A stretch of DNA of 64,000 nucleotides from Bradyrhizobium sp. LHD-71 (GCF_031157255.1 NZ_JAVIFX010000002.1:62001-126000); one strand, 5' to 3'. Shown: positions 17,680-26,729, numbered from the stretch's first letter. Notes: generated from the sequence alone by a model not told the origin. A program made the numbers and translations.

Positions 17680-19502
17680 AAGCCGTCAACGATTTCGTCA
17701 TCCGTTTCGCCAACGTCAACGGCTCCGGTTCGGCGTCCGCCAACGAGATGTTCGCACGCGCGATCATGCGCATGGGTGTGACGGTCGCGCCGCGCAATGT
17801 GTTTCCGTCGAACATTCAGGGTCTGCCGACCTGGTATGAGATCCGCGTCTCGGCCAAAGGCCACCTCGGCGCGCGCGGCGGCACCGACTTCATGGTGGCG
17901 ATGAACCCGCAGACGTTCAACGCGGACGTCGCATCGATCGAACCGGACGGCTACCTGCTCTACGACAACACCCGCGCGCTGCCGCCCGGCAAGATGCGCA
18001 CCGACATCAATGTGATCGGCGTACCGCTGACCGCGATCTGCAACAAGGAATATACCGATCCGCGCCAGCGGCAGCTGTTCAAGAATATCATCTGCCTCGG
18101 CGTCCTCACCGAGCTGTTCGGCATGGACTTCGCCGAAGTCGAAAAGCTGATCGGTGAGCAGTATCGAGGCAAGGACAAACTGATTCCGCCGAACGTGCAT
18201 GCGTTGCACATGGGCAAGGACTGGGCGAAAGCGAATCTCAAGCCGATCGGCCTGCGCATCAAGCGTGCAAACGACGTTGGCCACCGTATTCTGCTCGAGG
18301 GCAACGCCGCGGCCGCGCTCGGCGCGGTCTATGGCGGCGCCACCGTATGCGGCTGGTATCCGATCACGCCGTCGTCGTCGCTGGCCGAGGCATTTGCAAA
18401 CTACTGCAAGAAATTCCGTCACGATCCCGCGACGGGCCAGGCGAAATACGCGATCGTGCAGGCCGAAGACGAACTTGCGTCGATCGGCATGGTGATCGGC
18501 GCCGCCTGGAACGGTGCGCGTGCGTTCACAGCGACCTCGGGCCCCGGCATATCGCTGATGCAGGAGTTTCTCGGCTTCGCCTATTTCGCGGAAATTCCGG
18601 CGGTGGTGTTCGACGTGCAGCGCGCCGGCCCCTCGACCGGCATGCCGACGCGCACACAGCAATGCGACATCATGGCGTGTGCCTACGCCTCGCACGGCGA
18701 CACCAAGCATGCACTGATGATCCCGGAAGACCCGGCCGAGACTTTCGATTTTGCGGCCGATGCATTCGACGTCGCGGACCGGCTGCAGACCCCGGTGTTC
18801 GTGATGATCGATCTCGACATCGGCATGAATCACCGCCTCTGCCGCCCGCTGACCTGGGATGACAAACGCCAGTATGATCGCGGCAAGGTGCTGTCGGCGG
18901 ACGAGCTCGAGAAGGCCAAGGACTTCGGCCGCTACATGGACGTGGACGGCGACGGTATCCCGTATCGCACCTACCCCGGCACACATGCAGACAAGGGCGC
19001 GTTCTTCACCCGCGGCACGTCGCATGACAGCCGCGCGCGCTATAGCGAACAAGGCTCGGCCTATGTCGAGGGCATGCAGCGGCTGTTGCGCAAGCTCGAC
19101 ACGGCAAAGGACATTCTGCCGAAGCCGTTGCGCAAGGATTCCGTCAAGGGAACGCGCTATGGCGTGATCTACTATGGCTCGACGTCACCAGCGATGGACG
19201 AGGCGGCAGAGACGCTCGCAGCCAACGGCTATCACCTCAACATGCTGCGGATTCGCGCCTTCCCGTTCCACCAGGACGTCGCCAGCTTCATTGCCGACCA
19301 CGATTTCGTTTTCGTGGTCGAGCAGAACCGCGACTCGCAGATGCGGTCCTTGATCGTCAACGAGCTCGGCATCGATCCGGTGCGGCTGGTGCCGATCCTG
19401 CACTATGACGGCACGCCGATCACTGCGCGTTTCATTGTCGGCGCCATCGGTGACCGGCTCGATACGCTGAAGGTCCGCCCGCTCCGCAAGGCCGTCTCGT
19501 AA
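17670..19502 (+). CDS. korA: 2-oxoacid:ferredoxin oxidoreductase, fused gamma-alpha subunit
   Basis: A 610-residue subunit of a KorAB-type enzyme, which converts a 2-oxoacid such as 2-oxoglutarate plus CoA to acyl-CoA, CO2 and reduced ferredoxin. ATG at 17670 is inside the end of the previous gene, so translation is coupled. Residues 1-190 are the gamma domain (ANVNGSGSASANEMFARA; EIRVSAKGHLGARGG). Residues from 205 on are the alpha pyrimidine domain with YPITPSSS at 230-237 and RAGPSTGMPTRTQQ near 325. The partner KorB is 12 kb away. Substrate is inferred from family, not proven. Confidence 0.92.
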   Translation: MPIEAVNDFVIRFANVNGSGSASANEMFARAIMRMGVTVAPRNVFPSNIQGLPTWYEIRVSAKGHLGARGGTDFMVAMNPQTFNADVASIEPDGYLLYDNTRALPPGKMRTDINVIGVPLTAICNKEYTDPRQRQLFKNIICLGVLTELFGMDFAEVEKLIGEQYRGKDKLIPPNVHALHMGKDWAKANLKPIGLRIKRANDVGHRILLEGNAAAALGAVYGGATVCGWYPITPSSSLAEAFANYCKKFRHDPATGQAKYAIVQAEDELASIGMVIGAAWNGARAFTATSGPGISLMQEFLGFAYFAEIPAVVFDVQRAGPSTGMPTRTQQCDIMACAYASHGDTKHALMIPEDPAETFDFAADAFDVADRLQTPVFVMIDLDIGMNHRLCRPLTWDDKRQYDRGKVLSADELEKAKDFGRYMDVDGDGIPYRTYPGTHADKGAFFTRGTSHDSRARYSEQGSAYVEGMQRLLRKLDTAKDILPKPLRKDSVKGTRYGVIYYGSTSPAMDEAAETLAANGYHLNMLRIRAFPFHQDVASFIADHDFVFVVEQNRDSQMRSLIVNELGIDPVRLVPILHYDGTPITARFIVGAIGDRLDTLKVRPLRKAVS

Positions 19503-19537
19503 GTCTCTGGCAGCTCAATTCTTCGACGTGTCACGGT

Positions 19538-19585
19538 CCCGGTGATCGTGCCGGCGTTGGCGACGCTTCGCCGGCACTCACCGGG
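19538..19585. terminator. Long interrupted hairpin at the korA / ridA convergent junction
   Basis: An 8-bp outer stem (CCCGGTGA) and 9-bp inner stem (GTGCCGGCG) with a two-base bulge and 12-base loop. No T-run follows on either strand. Its place between convergent genes suggests a two-way terminator or mRNA-stabilising stem-loop, and intrinsic termination is uncertain. Confidence 0.4.
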
Positions 19586-19591
19586 CAGCGC

Positions 19592-19939
19592 TTAGGCTTT
19601 AAGTGCGGTAACCACCACTTCAATCAGGGCGCCGCCGCCGAGGTCCGCAACACCGACCGTCGCACGCGTCGGCAGATTGTCGCCGAAGAACTCCGTCCAA
19701 GCGGCATCCATCTCCTTCTTCTTGGAGAGATCGGTGACGAAGATCGAGGCGCTGACCACGCGGGACGCGTCGGTTCCCGCCTCTTTCAGATAGCCACCGA
19801 TCTTGGTGAGGATGTTGCGGGTCTGCTCGCCCATCGAGACGCTGGTGTCATCGGCGATCGTGCCGCCGACGAAGACAAAACCGTTGGCTTCGACCGCACG
19901 GTGCATGATGGGCGTGCGGATGTTGCGGGTAATGCTCAT
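19592..19939 (-). CDS. RidA family reactive imine/enamine deaminase
   Basis: A 115-residue trimeric YjgF/RidA-fold enzyme. The start at 19939 has GAGG before it. GFVFVGGTIADD, QTRNILTKIGGYLKEAG and SASIFVTDL are the family strands and helix. PTRATVGVADLGGGALIEVVVTAL supplies the active-site arginine (PTRATVGV) and the GxLIE strand. It hydrolyses imines or enamines made by amino-acid oxidation. As the last gene of the uptake/dehydrogenase operon, 18 bp after the FAD enzyme, it probably clears that enzyme's imine product. Confidence 0.9.
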   Translation of the reverse strand: MSITRNIRTPIMHRAVEANGFVFVGGTIADDTSVSMGEQTRNILTKIGGYLKEAGTDASRVVSASIFVTDLSKKKEMDAAWTEFFGDNLPTRATVGVADLGGGALIEVVVTALKA

Positions 19940-19957
19940 GGGATCCTCATTTTCTGG

Positions 19958-21079
19958 TTAGGATGTGGAGGGTGAGAAGCGACCGATGCCGAGGTCGCCG
20001 ACCCGGGTCTGGCTGCCGCCGTTCACGATCAGCTCCGACATGACCGCGCCGGCGCCGGGGCCAAGCTGGAAGCCGTGCAGCGAGAAACCAAACTGGTGAT
20101 AGAGGCCCTTGTGGCGGCCGCTGGGCCCGAACACCGGCAGGTCATCCTGCGTCCGCGCCTCGATACCGGCCCAGGCCCGGACGATTGTCGCGCCGCGCAT
20201 GATCGGAAACAGCTCGAACACCGTACGCGCGCTCACGGCCAGGCTGCTCCAGTCCAGCACGGTTTCGTTGCGATCCTGATCCGCCGTTGCCAGATGGCCG
20301 CCACCGATCAGAACCGTGCCATTGGCAAATTGTTTGAAAGACAGTTTGCGGCCTCGCAGGATCACGACCGGATCGATGAAGTGAGGCACGCGTGACGTGA
20401 TCATCAGCATCGGTGCGACAGTCTCGACCGGCACCGGCTCTCCCAGTGCCGCGGCGATCCTGCCTGCCCACGCGCCGGCGGCGTTGACAAGCACCGGCGC
20501 GGCAAAGCTCTCCGTTCCGGCGTCCACCTGCCATAATCCATTGCGCTGCCGAATGTTGTTCGCCGCGACGCCCTCTCGGACAGTCGCGCCCAGCGCAGAC
20601 GCCTTGCGCCGAAATGCAGTCGTCGTCTGGGCCGGATTTGCCGCGCCGTCGCGTCGCGACACCACGCCACCAGGACAGGTCTCCGCCACAGCCGGAACGA
20701 GCCGCCGCAGCTCATGGGCGTCAATCAACTCCTCATGCGTGAAGCCCAGGGCATTCAGCTCCGCGACGCGGGCGCGACATGCTTCGAGTTCTGCCGCATC
20801 TTCGGCGACCAGAACCTGGCCATGACTTTCGAAGCTGCAATCGTCATCCAGCAGTTCCTGAATGCGCTCCCAGATGTCCATCGAGCGGATCGAGAGCGGG
20901 ATCTCGGGAATATGTCGTGACAGCTGACGGACGCCGCCGGCATTCACCCCCGAAGCATGACGACCGGCATAGTCCTTCTCGATCAACACCGGCTTCATCC
21001 CGGCAAGGCAGAGGTGAAGCGCGGTCGAGCAGCCATGGATGCCGCCGCCTACGACGATCGCATCCACGAGCTTTGTCAT
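19958..21079 (-). CDS. FAD-dependent amino/imino-acid dehydrogenase, beta-type subunit (paralogue 1)
   Basis: A 373-residue DAO-family flavoprotein. The start at 21079 (MTKLVDAIVVGGGIHG) overlaps the stop of the preceding gene (ATGA); the longer frame upstream is a shadow. The GxGxxG dinucleotide site is at about 10-15, with IEKDYAGRHASGVNAGGVR next. The C-terminal RAWAGIEARTQDDLPVFGP and HQFGFSLHGFQLGPGAGAVMSEL match SoxB/HcnC-like oxidases. It acts with the alpha and gamma subunits encoded just upstream. A second homologue lies three genes upstream. Confidence 0.88.
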   Translation of the reverse strand: MTKLVDAIVVGGGIHGCSTALHLCLAGMKPVLIEKDYAGRHASGVNAGGVRQLSRHIPEIPLSIRSMDIWERIQELLDDDCSFESHGQVLVAEDAAELEACRARVAELNALGFTHEELIDAHELRRLVPAVAETCPGGVVSRRDGAANPAQTTTAFRRKASALGATVREGVAANNIRQRNGLWQVDAGTESFAAPVLVNAAGAWAGRIAAALGEPVPVETVAPMLMITSRVPHFIDPVVILRGRKLSFKQFANGTVLIGGGHLATADQDRNETVLDWSSLAVSARTVFELFPIMRGATIVRAWAGIEARTQDDLPVFGPSGRHKGLYHQFGFSLHGFQLGPGAGAVMSELIVNGGSQTRVGDLGIGRFSPSTS

Positions 21080-22494
21080 CCGCGCACCACCGCCTTGACG
21101 CTCGCATCGGTCTTCGGACCGGCCGCCAGTTCGGCGAGCGTGATCGGCTTCACGGGAGCACGCAGCCGGTAATAGCCGATCTCCTGCGGGCTCTTGCCGC
21201 GGGCCTGCGCCATCAGCTCGGTAACAGTGAGACCGCAGAGCCGGCCCTGACACGGACCCATGCCGGTACGCCGATAGGCCTTGAGCTGGTTGGGGCCAGT
21301 CGCCCCTATTGCCACCGCATCGAGAATGTCTTTCGCTGTGACCTCTTCGCAGCGGCAGACAATGGTATCGCCCGAAGGAATTCGGAACTGCGGCGCGGGG
21401 CGGAATAAGCAATCGAGAAACGCACGGCCGCGCTCGGCGCGAGCGAGGTCCGCTCTGAACGACGCGGTCGGCGCAAGCCCAGCGGCAGCCGCCGGCGTAA
21501 GCGCTTCCACCGTCGCACGCGCGGCGATACGACCGCGAAACACTGCCGCGTCCACACCGCCGATGCCGGCACCGTCGCCCGCAATCGCAATGCCCTGAAC
21601 GGACGAGTTGCCATCGCCATCAAGCACCGGTGACCAGCACAATTGCCGATCGTCCCAGCGGTGTTCGATGCCAGCCGCCATCGCCAGGTTGACGTTGGGT
21701 ACGACGCCCTGATGCAGCAGCAGCAGGTCTGCAGGCACGGTCTGACGCCGGCCGCCAGCCAGATACGTCACGCTCGTCAGCTGACCGTCCCCGGTGGCGG
21801 CAAGCTCGCTGACGCCTTTCACGACCGGCACCTTCGCGCGCACCTCCTTCATCAGCGCCAATCCCTTGGCGAAATAAGGCGAGGTGAGAAAGGTGAACGC
21901 GTGCGGCAGCGCGCCGAAATAGTTCCGACGCTCGGTCGTATCGAGAATGCAATCGATACGACCACCGAGGCGCAGGATCTGTGCTGCAAGCAACCACAAC
22001 AGCGGCCCCTGCCCTGCCACAATGGTGCGCCCATCCGGCACCAGCGCCGACGACTTCAGCATTGTCTGCGCCGCACCTGCCGTCATCACGCCCGGCAAGG
22101 TCCAGCCCGGGATCGGAAAGGGGCGCTCCTGCGCGCCGGTTGCAAGGATGACACGGCGTGCTTTGACGAACATCGAGACTCCGCCGGCCGAAACGCCGAT
22201 CTCGAGGTTGCAATCGAGACTCCAGACAGTCGCGCGCTGAATGATTTCGGCACTGCTCGCGCGAACCTTCTGCACGAGATCCTCGCCCGCCCAATAGTCC
22301 GCACCGAGTTGCTCACGCTTGGTCACGGGCGTAGAGGCAATCGCCCGCCAGACTTGTCCGCCCGGACCGGCATTCTCGTCCAGCAACAGGGTCGACAGGC
22401 CGGCCTCAGCAAGCATCGCCGTGGCAGCCAACCCGGCAGGCCCGGCGCCGACCACGACGACATCGTAGCTGTCGCGCTTGGCGATGGTTGTCAT
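21076..22494 (-). CDS. FAD/NAD(P)-binding alpha subunit with BFD-like [2Fe-2S] domain (HcnB/opine-oxidase A type)
   Basis: A 472-residue flavoprotein. Residues about 11-40 (DVVVVGAGPAGLAATAMLAE) bind FAD. ILATGAQERPFPIPGWTLPGV and the VAGQGPLLWLLAAQILRLGG site mark a pyridine-nucleotide-oxidoreductase fold. Near residues 385-435, C-R-C followed by GMGPCQGRLCG is a BFD-type [2Fe-2S] ligand set. This architecture occurs in octopine/nopaline oxidase A, HcnB and D-hydroxyproline dehydrogenase alpha subunits. It is coupled at both ends by ATGA overlaps to the gamma gene and to beta paralogue 1. Membrane-quinone electron transfer is likely from family knowledge. Confidence 0.9.
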   Translation of the reverse strand: MTTIAKRDSYDVVVVGAGPAGLAATAMLAEAGLSTLLLDENAGPGGQVWRAIASTPVTKREQLGADYWAGEDLVQKVRASSAEIIQRATVWSLDCNLEIGVSAGGVSMFVKARRVILATGAQERPFPIPGWTLPGVMTAGAAQTMLKSSALVPDGRTIVAGQGPLLWLLAAQILRLGGRIDCILDTTERRNYFGALPHAFTFLTSPYFAKGLALMKEVRAKVPVVKGVSELAATGDGQLTSVTYLAGGRRQTVPADLLLLHQGVVPNVNLAMAAGIEHRWDDRQLCWSPVLDGDGNSSVQGIAIAGDGAGIGGVDAAVFRGRIAARATVEALTPAAAAGLAPTASFRADLARAERGRAFLDCLFRPAPQFRIPSGDTIVCRCEEVTAKDILDAVAIGATGPNQLKAYRRTGMGPCQGRLCGLTVTELMAQARGKSPQEIGYYRLRAPVKPITLAELAAGPKTDASVKAVVRG

Positions 22495-22787
22495 CGTTCG
22501 ATCTCCCGCTTGCCCTTCTGGATCTCGATCGTCATGCCTTCGGCGACCGGCACCAGACAGCCCTGGCGGTTACCGACGCCGTCGACCGTCACGAGGCAAT
22601 CGAAGCAAACGCCCATCATGCAATAAGGCAGGCGCGGTGCCCCGCTGACGGCAGTCTTGCGGCGCACGTCGCGGCCCGACGCCAGCAGCGCCGCGGAGAC
22701 GGTGTCGCCCCCGCGGGCCTGGACGGCCACTCCGTCCACGAAGATCTGCACCGATGGTCGCTGGTCCTGATCGGATCGTTTGAACAT
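22491..22787 (-). CDS. [2Fe-2S] ferredoxin-like gamma subunit (HcnA type)
   Basis: A 98-residue small subunit. ATG at 22787 follows GGAGG at six bases. IFVDGVAVQARGGDTVSAALLASG is the SoxA-N/Fer2_4 beta-grasp start. Cys residues in YCMMGVCFDCLVTV and GCLVPV give the C-x4-C-x2-C and distal Cys set for a plant-type [2Fe-2S] cluster. It should bridge electrons between the flavin subunits. The operon order, with beta paralogue 2 before it and alpha then beta 1 after it, matches a three-part dehydrogenase. Confidence 0.9.
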   Translation of the reverse strand: MFKRSDQDQRPSVQIFVDGVAVQARGGDTVSAALLASGRDVRRKTAVSGAPRLPYCMMGVCFDCLVTVDGVGNRQGCLVPVAEGMTIEIQKGKREIER

Positions 22788-22814
22788 GGGATGCCTCCAG
22801 GGCTCCTTCTGAAG

Positions 22815-23954
22815 TCAGTGGTGACAGTTGCCTGCGGCAGCGGTGTTCATGACGAAACGACTGGCCGAGAACGCACCGACCAACCCGGATTCGAGCGCAC
22901 CTGCCGCGACCATGCGCGCGACCTCGAAGGCGTGGTTCGAGGCGAGCGTCACGCCGGAATGACAGCAGGCGACGAAAGCGCCGGGATGGCTCACCGATTG
23001 GTCGTAGATCGGAAAGCCATCCTGCGGCATGACGCGAATGCCGGACCAGCTTCGGATGACGTTGAGGCGCGCCAGATGAGGAAACATCCGCTGTGCACGA
23101 TCCGCCATGACCGCATTGATGCCCTGGTTCAGCTCGCGATCATCAAGGATGTCTTCCTTGCTGTCGCCGATCATCACCGTCCCCTCGTCGGTCTGCCGCA
23201 TCGTGGTCAGCGGATGCGGCAGGAACGGCACCGTGCGCTCCGTCACCAAGATCTGACCGCGTGTCGGAGCCATGGGCGCCGACAAACCGACCATCGGCGC
23301 CAGCGTCTGGTTGGCATTTCCTGCAGCGAGCACGACTTTGCCGGCATGAATCTCACCCTTCGGCGTCGTCAGCTCAAACTCACCGCCGCGATGGGCGATC
23401 TGCGAGACCGGCTGCTCCGGGAGATAGTCAACGCCGAACTCCCTGAAGCCGGTATGGAAGGCGCGGAACGTGCGGAGCGAGTTCACGTGACCATCGAGCG
23501 GACAAAAACTGCCGCCGGAGACCTCCGGACCGATCATCGGCAGCATCTTCTTGACCTCGGATGCCGACAGCATTTCCATCTTGTAGTCGGCGGCACCGAC
23601 CTGGTTGTGCATGCGCGTGACAAGCTGACCGCGGTGCTCAAACTCATCCTCGCCAAGCGTGAGATGGAAGCCGCCATTCTGCTGAAGGCAGACATCCAGG
23701 CCCGTTTGCTCTTTCAATTCCGCAGCCAGCCTGCCCCAGCTCTCGGACGCCCGCACCGTCCAGCCGGTGTAGGCGGCCATGCCGAGCCCCTTGCTCTGCA
23801 CCCAGACCAGCGCAAAGTTCGCGCGTGACGCGCGGCGCGTGAGGTCGCCTTCATCGAGAACGGCAACCTTCTTGCCGAGCCGGCCGAGACCCCAGGCGAT
23901 AGCGGAGCCAAGTAAGCCGCCGCCGACAACGGCGACGTCATAATCGCGATGCAT
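22815..23954 (-). CDS. FAD-dependent amino/imino-acid dehydrogenase, beta-type subunit (paralogue 2)
   Basis: A 379-residue DAO-family flavoprotein. YDVAVVGGGLLGSAIAWGLGR is the N-terminal FAD site, then VLDEGDLTRRASRANFALVWVQSKG. The end, IRSWSGIRVMPQDGFPIYDQS and FVACCHSGVTLASNHAFEVARM, fits the glycine/D-amino-acid oxidase group. It starts 23 bp after the second permease stop and ends 27 bp before the gamma subunit gene. It is not a duplicate of paralogue 1: the two differ across most of their length, so they may give alternative complexes or catalyse successive steps. Confidence 0.88.
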   Translation of the reverse strand: MHRDYDVAVVGGGLLGSAIAWGLGRLGKKVAVLDEGDLTRRASRANFALVWVQSKGLGMAAYTGWTVRASESWGRLAAELKEQTGLDVCLQQNGGFHLTLGEDEFEHRGQLVTRMHNQVGAADYKMEMLSASEVKKMLPMIGPEVSGGSFCPLDGHVNSLRTFRAFHTGFREFGVDYLPEQPVSQIAHRGGEFELTTPKGEIHAGKVVLAAGNANQTLAPMVGLSAPMAPTRGQILVTERTVPFLPHPLTTMRQTDEGTVMIGDSKEDILDDRELNQGINAVMADRAQRMFPHLARLNVIRSWSGIRVMPQDGFPIYDQSVSHPGAFVACCHSGVTLASNHAFEVARMVAAGALESGLVGAFSASRFVMNTAAAGNCHH

Positions 23955-23977
23955 GAGTTCTCCTGTCGCCAGCCCTT

Positions 23978-24784
23978 CTATCGACCGGTGTCGCTCTTGC
24001 CCGCAAGCACGCGATCGAGCCCGTAGAAGCGGTCCAGCAGAACGAGGGCAGCCATGGTGATCGCGATCACGCAGGCAGAGACCGAGGTCACCAGCGGATC
24101 GATATTGTCCTGGATGTAAAGGAACATGCGAACGGGCAGCGTCTCGGTGCCCGGCGTTGCGAGAAAGACGGTCATCGTCAGATCGTCGAAGGACTGAATG
24201 AAGGCCAAGGCCCAGCCGCTGACGACGCCGGGCAGGATGAGCGGCAACGTCACGCGACGGAACAGCGTCCAGCCGCCCGCGCCGAGCGAAATCGCCGCCA
24301 TTTCCACCGAACGGTCCATGCCGGTTGCGGCGGCAAGAGTCAGGCGGAGCGCAAACGGAAACACGACGATCACATGCGCGACCAGCAGTGCCCCGAACGT
24401 GCCGCCCATGCCGATCGCGGTGAAGAAGCGCAGAAAGGCGATGCCAAGCACCACATGCGGAATCATCAGCGGCGACTGGAACAGCGCCGCAAGCGTGTCG
24501 CGACCGCGAAACTTGTAACGCGCGATGGCAAGCGCGGCGGGGATGGCGAACAGCAGTGCCATCAAGGAGGACAGCGCGCCGAGACCGAGGCTGACCCAGA
24601 ATGCACGGACGAACTCGGGGTAATTCGCAATCGCCCTGAACCAGCGCAGCGAAAAACCGTTGGTCGGCAGCGACAGGTAGCCTTCAGGTGTGAAGGCGAC
24701 GAGGCAGACGACCGCGATCGGCGCCAGCATGACGATGACGAAGATCGCATGGAACGTCAGCGCCAGAGGTCCATTCCGTCTCAT
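23978..24784 (-). CDS. ABC transporter permease (PotC-like)
   Basis: A 268-residue inner-membrane permease of the spermidine/putrescine type. The start at 24784 (MRRNGPLALTF) overlaps the previous stop by ATGA, so the longer frame is a shadow. Six hydrophobic segments are readable (first FHAIFVIVMLAPIAVVCLVAF; last SVSACVIAITMAALVLLDRF). The EAA loop is AAISLGAGGWTLFRRVTLPLILPG. It pairs with the upstream permease and the ATPase in a single importer. Confidence 0.92.
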   Translation of the reverse strand: MRRNGPLALTFHAIFVIVMLAPIAVVCLVAFTPEGYLSLPTNGFSLRWFRAIANYPEFVRAFWVSLGLGALSSLMALLFAIPAALAIARYKFRGRDTLAALFQSPLMIPHVVLGIAFLRFFTAIGMGGTFGALLVAHVIVVFPFALRLTLAAATGMDRSVEMAAISLGAGGWTLFRRVTLPLILPGVVSGWALAFIQSFDDLTMTVFLATPGTETLPVRMFLYIQDNIDPLVTSVSACVIAITMAALVLLDRFYGLDRVLAGKSDTGR

Positions 24785-25692
24785 CGGAACACCTCCGCAT
24801 AGCGTCGCTCGATCAGCGCGTTGCTGCCGACGACGATCAACACCAGCGCGACCAGGAGAAGGACGGCGACAGCCGCGCCAAGTGGCCAATTCAGCGTGTT
24901 GAGAAACTCGTCATAAGCGAGTGTCGCGGCAACCTTCAGCCTGCGGCCGCCGATGATCGCGGGTGTGGCAAACGCACTTGCGGAGAGCGAGAACACGATA
25001 ATGGCCCCCGCCAGCACGCCCGGCATGATCTGCGGCATGATGATGCGCCGCATGATCGTGAACGAGCCGGCGCCGAGCGAGGTCGCGGCATTCTCGATCT
25101 GCGGGTCGAGGCGTTGGAGCGCGGCCCAGACCGACAACACCATGAACGGCATCATCACATGCGCCAGCGCCACGACCACGCCGGTCTCGGTGAACATGAA
25201 AGGCAGCGGCGCATCGATCAGCCCGAGCGACATCAGGAGCTTGTTGACGAGCCCGTTGTTGCCGCCGAACAGCAACGCCCAGCCAAGCGTGCGCGCCACG
25301 ACGGAGATCAGCAATGGGCCGAGGATCACGAGCAGGAAGAAGCTCTTCCAGGGCCCGGCCATGCGGTTGAGGATGTACGCCTCGGGCGCCCCGAGCACGG
25401 CCGTAATCAGGGTGGTAAGGAGAGCGATCCGGAAGGTCCGCCCGAACATCTCCAGATAGTATGGATCGGTCGCGATCTCGTGCCAGTTCTTCAGGATGAG
25501 CACCGGCTCGATGCCTTTGTACTGGCCCCAGTCATGGAACGACAGAAGTACCGTCATCGCGAGCGGAATCACCAGCACGCCGAGGAACAGCATCAGCGCC
25601 GGCGCTGCAAGCGCCCACGGCGCCGACGCACGGCCCTCATCGCGCGCCGGTGCAACGGGATGCGCCGGAGCCGTGTCGACCATCGCGCTCAT
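24781..25692 (-). CDS. ABC transporter permease (PotB-like)
   Basis: A 303-residue permease. ATG at 25692 overlaps the ATPase stop (ATGA). A 20-residue polar N-terminus precedes the first membrane helix (WALAAPALMLFLGVLVIPLAM). The EAA motif AATSLGAGSFTIMRRIIMPQIMPG contacts the ATPase. The long periplasmic loop after helix 1 is typical of PotB. It heads a coupled pair with the PotC-like gene. Confidence 0.92.
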   Translation of the reverse strand: MSAMVDTAPAHPVAPARDEGRASAPWALAAPALMLFLGVLVIPLAMTVLLSFHDWGQYKGIEPVLILKNWHEIATDPYYLEMFGRTFRIALLTTLITAVLGAPEAYILNRMAGPWKSFFLLVILGPLLISVVARTLGWALLFGGNNGLVNKLLMSLGLIDAPLPFMFTETGVVVALAHVMMPFMVLSVWAALQRLDPQIENAATSLGAGSFTIMRRIIMPQIMPGVLAGAIIVFSLSASAFATPAIIGGRRLKVAATLAYDEFLNTLNWPLGAAVAVLLLVALVLIVVGSNALIERRYAEVFR

Positions 25693-26729
25693 ACGGACCC
25701 TCGAGCGCGCAAGCTCATGTCTTCGGTCCGCCAGGTGAGCCGCACCGCTTCACCTTCGGCCGGCTGCGGCGTCCCATCATTCTGACGGATGACGATCGCC
25801 GGGCCGCATTCGCTGTCGCACTGGAACAGCCAGTGGTTGCCCTGGAAGATGCGGGTGACCACCGCAGCGGTCAGCCCCGCCTCGCCGAAGCCGATCCGTT
25901 CGGGGCGCACGCTGATGGTCACGGGGCCAGCAACTCCGGGTGGCGCGGGCGCGCTCCAGGATCCTGCAATCAGCCGCGCCGGAGCCGTGCCGCGATCAAT
26001 CTCCGCGGCGAAATCATTGGTCTTGCCGAGGAACTGGGACACAAAGGTCGTGGCCGGCCGCTCATAAGTCTCCTGCGGCGTGCCGATCTGCTCGATGCGT
26101 CCCTGGCTCATGACGACAATCCGATCGGACAAGGACATTGCCTCGCTCTGGTCGTGGGTCACGAGAATAGTGGTGGTGCCGAGATTGCGCTGGATCTGCC
26201 GCAATTCGATCTGCATCTCCTCGCGCAGCTTGGCATCGAGGTTCGAGAGCGGCTCGTCGAGTAGAAGGACACTCGGGCGGATGACGAGAGCGCGGGCGAG
26301 CGCCACGCGCTGTTGCTGACCACCCGACATCCGGCGCGGATAGCGCTCCTCGAAGCCTTCGAGCCCGACCATGGCGAGGGTCGCGCGAACACGCTCACCG
26401 CGCTCGGCGCGTGGCACGCGCCGCATCTCGAGACCGAAGGCGACATTTTCAGCCGCCGTCAGGTGCGGAAACAGCGCGTAGCTCTGAAACACGATGCCAA
26501 GCCCGCGCTTCGCCGGAGGCACTGCAGTCAGATCCTTCCCTTCCAGCCGGATTGCGCCTCGGGATGGGTCAAGGAAGCCTGCGATCATCTGCAAGGTGGT
26601 GGTCTTGCCGCAGCCGGACGGACCAAGGAAGGAGATGAACTCCCCTTTGCGGACCACAAGACTGAAGTCGTCGACGACAGTCGTCGGGCCGAAGCGTTTG
26701 CCCACTCGGTCGAGCTCGAGAAAAGACAT
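25689..26729 (-). CDS. ABC transporter ATP-binding protein (PotA-like)
   Basis: A 346-residue ATPase. The start at 26729 (MSFLELDRVGKRF) has GGAGAG six bases before it. Walker A GPSGCGKT is at 36-43, the signature MSGGQQQRVALARAL near 135, and Walker B LLLDEPLSNLDAKLR near 158. The last 110 residues form the TOBE domain typical of PotA/spermidine-type importers. It is the second gene of the operon, 28 bp after the receptor gene. Confidence 0.94.
   Translation of the reverse strand: MSFLELDRVGKRFGPTTVVDDFSLVVRKGEFISFLGPSGCGKTTTLQMIAGFLDPSRGAIRLEGKDLTAVPPAKRGLGIVFQSYALFPHLTAAENVAFGLEMRRVPRAERGERVRATLAMVGLEGFEERYPRRMSGGQQQRVALARALVIRPSVLLLDEPLSNLDAKLREEMQIELRQIQRNLGTTTILVTHDQSEAMSLSDRIVVMSQGRIEQIGTPQETYERPATTFVSQFLGKTNDFAAEIDRGTAPARLIAGSWSAPAPPGVAGPVTISVRPERIGFGEAGLTAAVVTRIFQGNHWLFQCDSECGPAIVIRQNDGTPQPAEGEAVRLTWRTEDMSLRARGSV

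Noticed and set aside
21079-21412. N-terminal 111-residue extension of the first beta-type FAD subunit
   Set aside because: It lies inside the alpha-subunit gene in another frame, has no family resemblance, and the ATGA start at 21079 begins exactly at the FAD motif.
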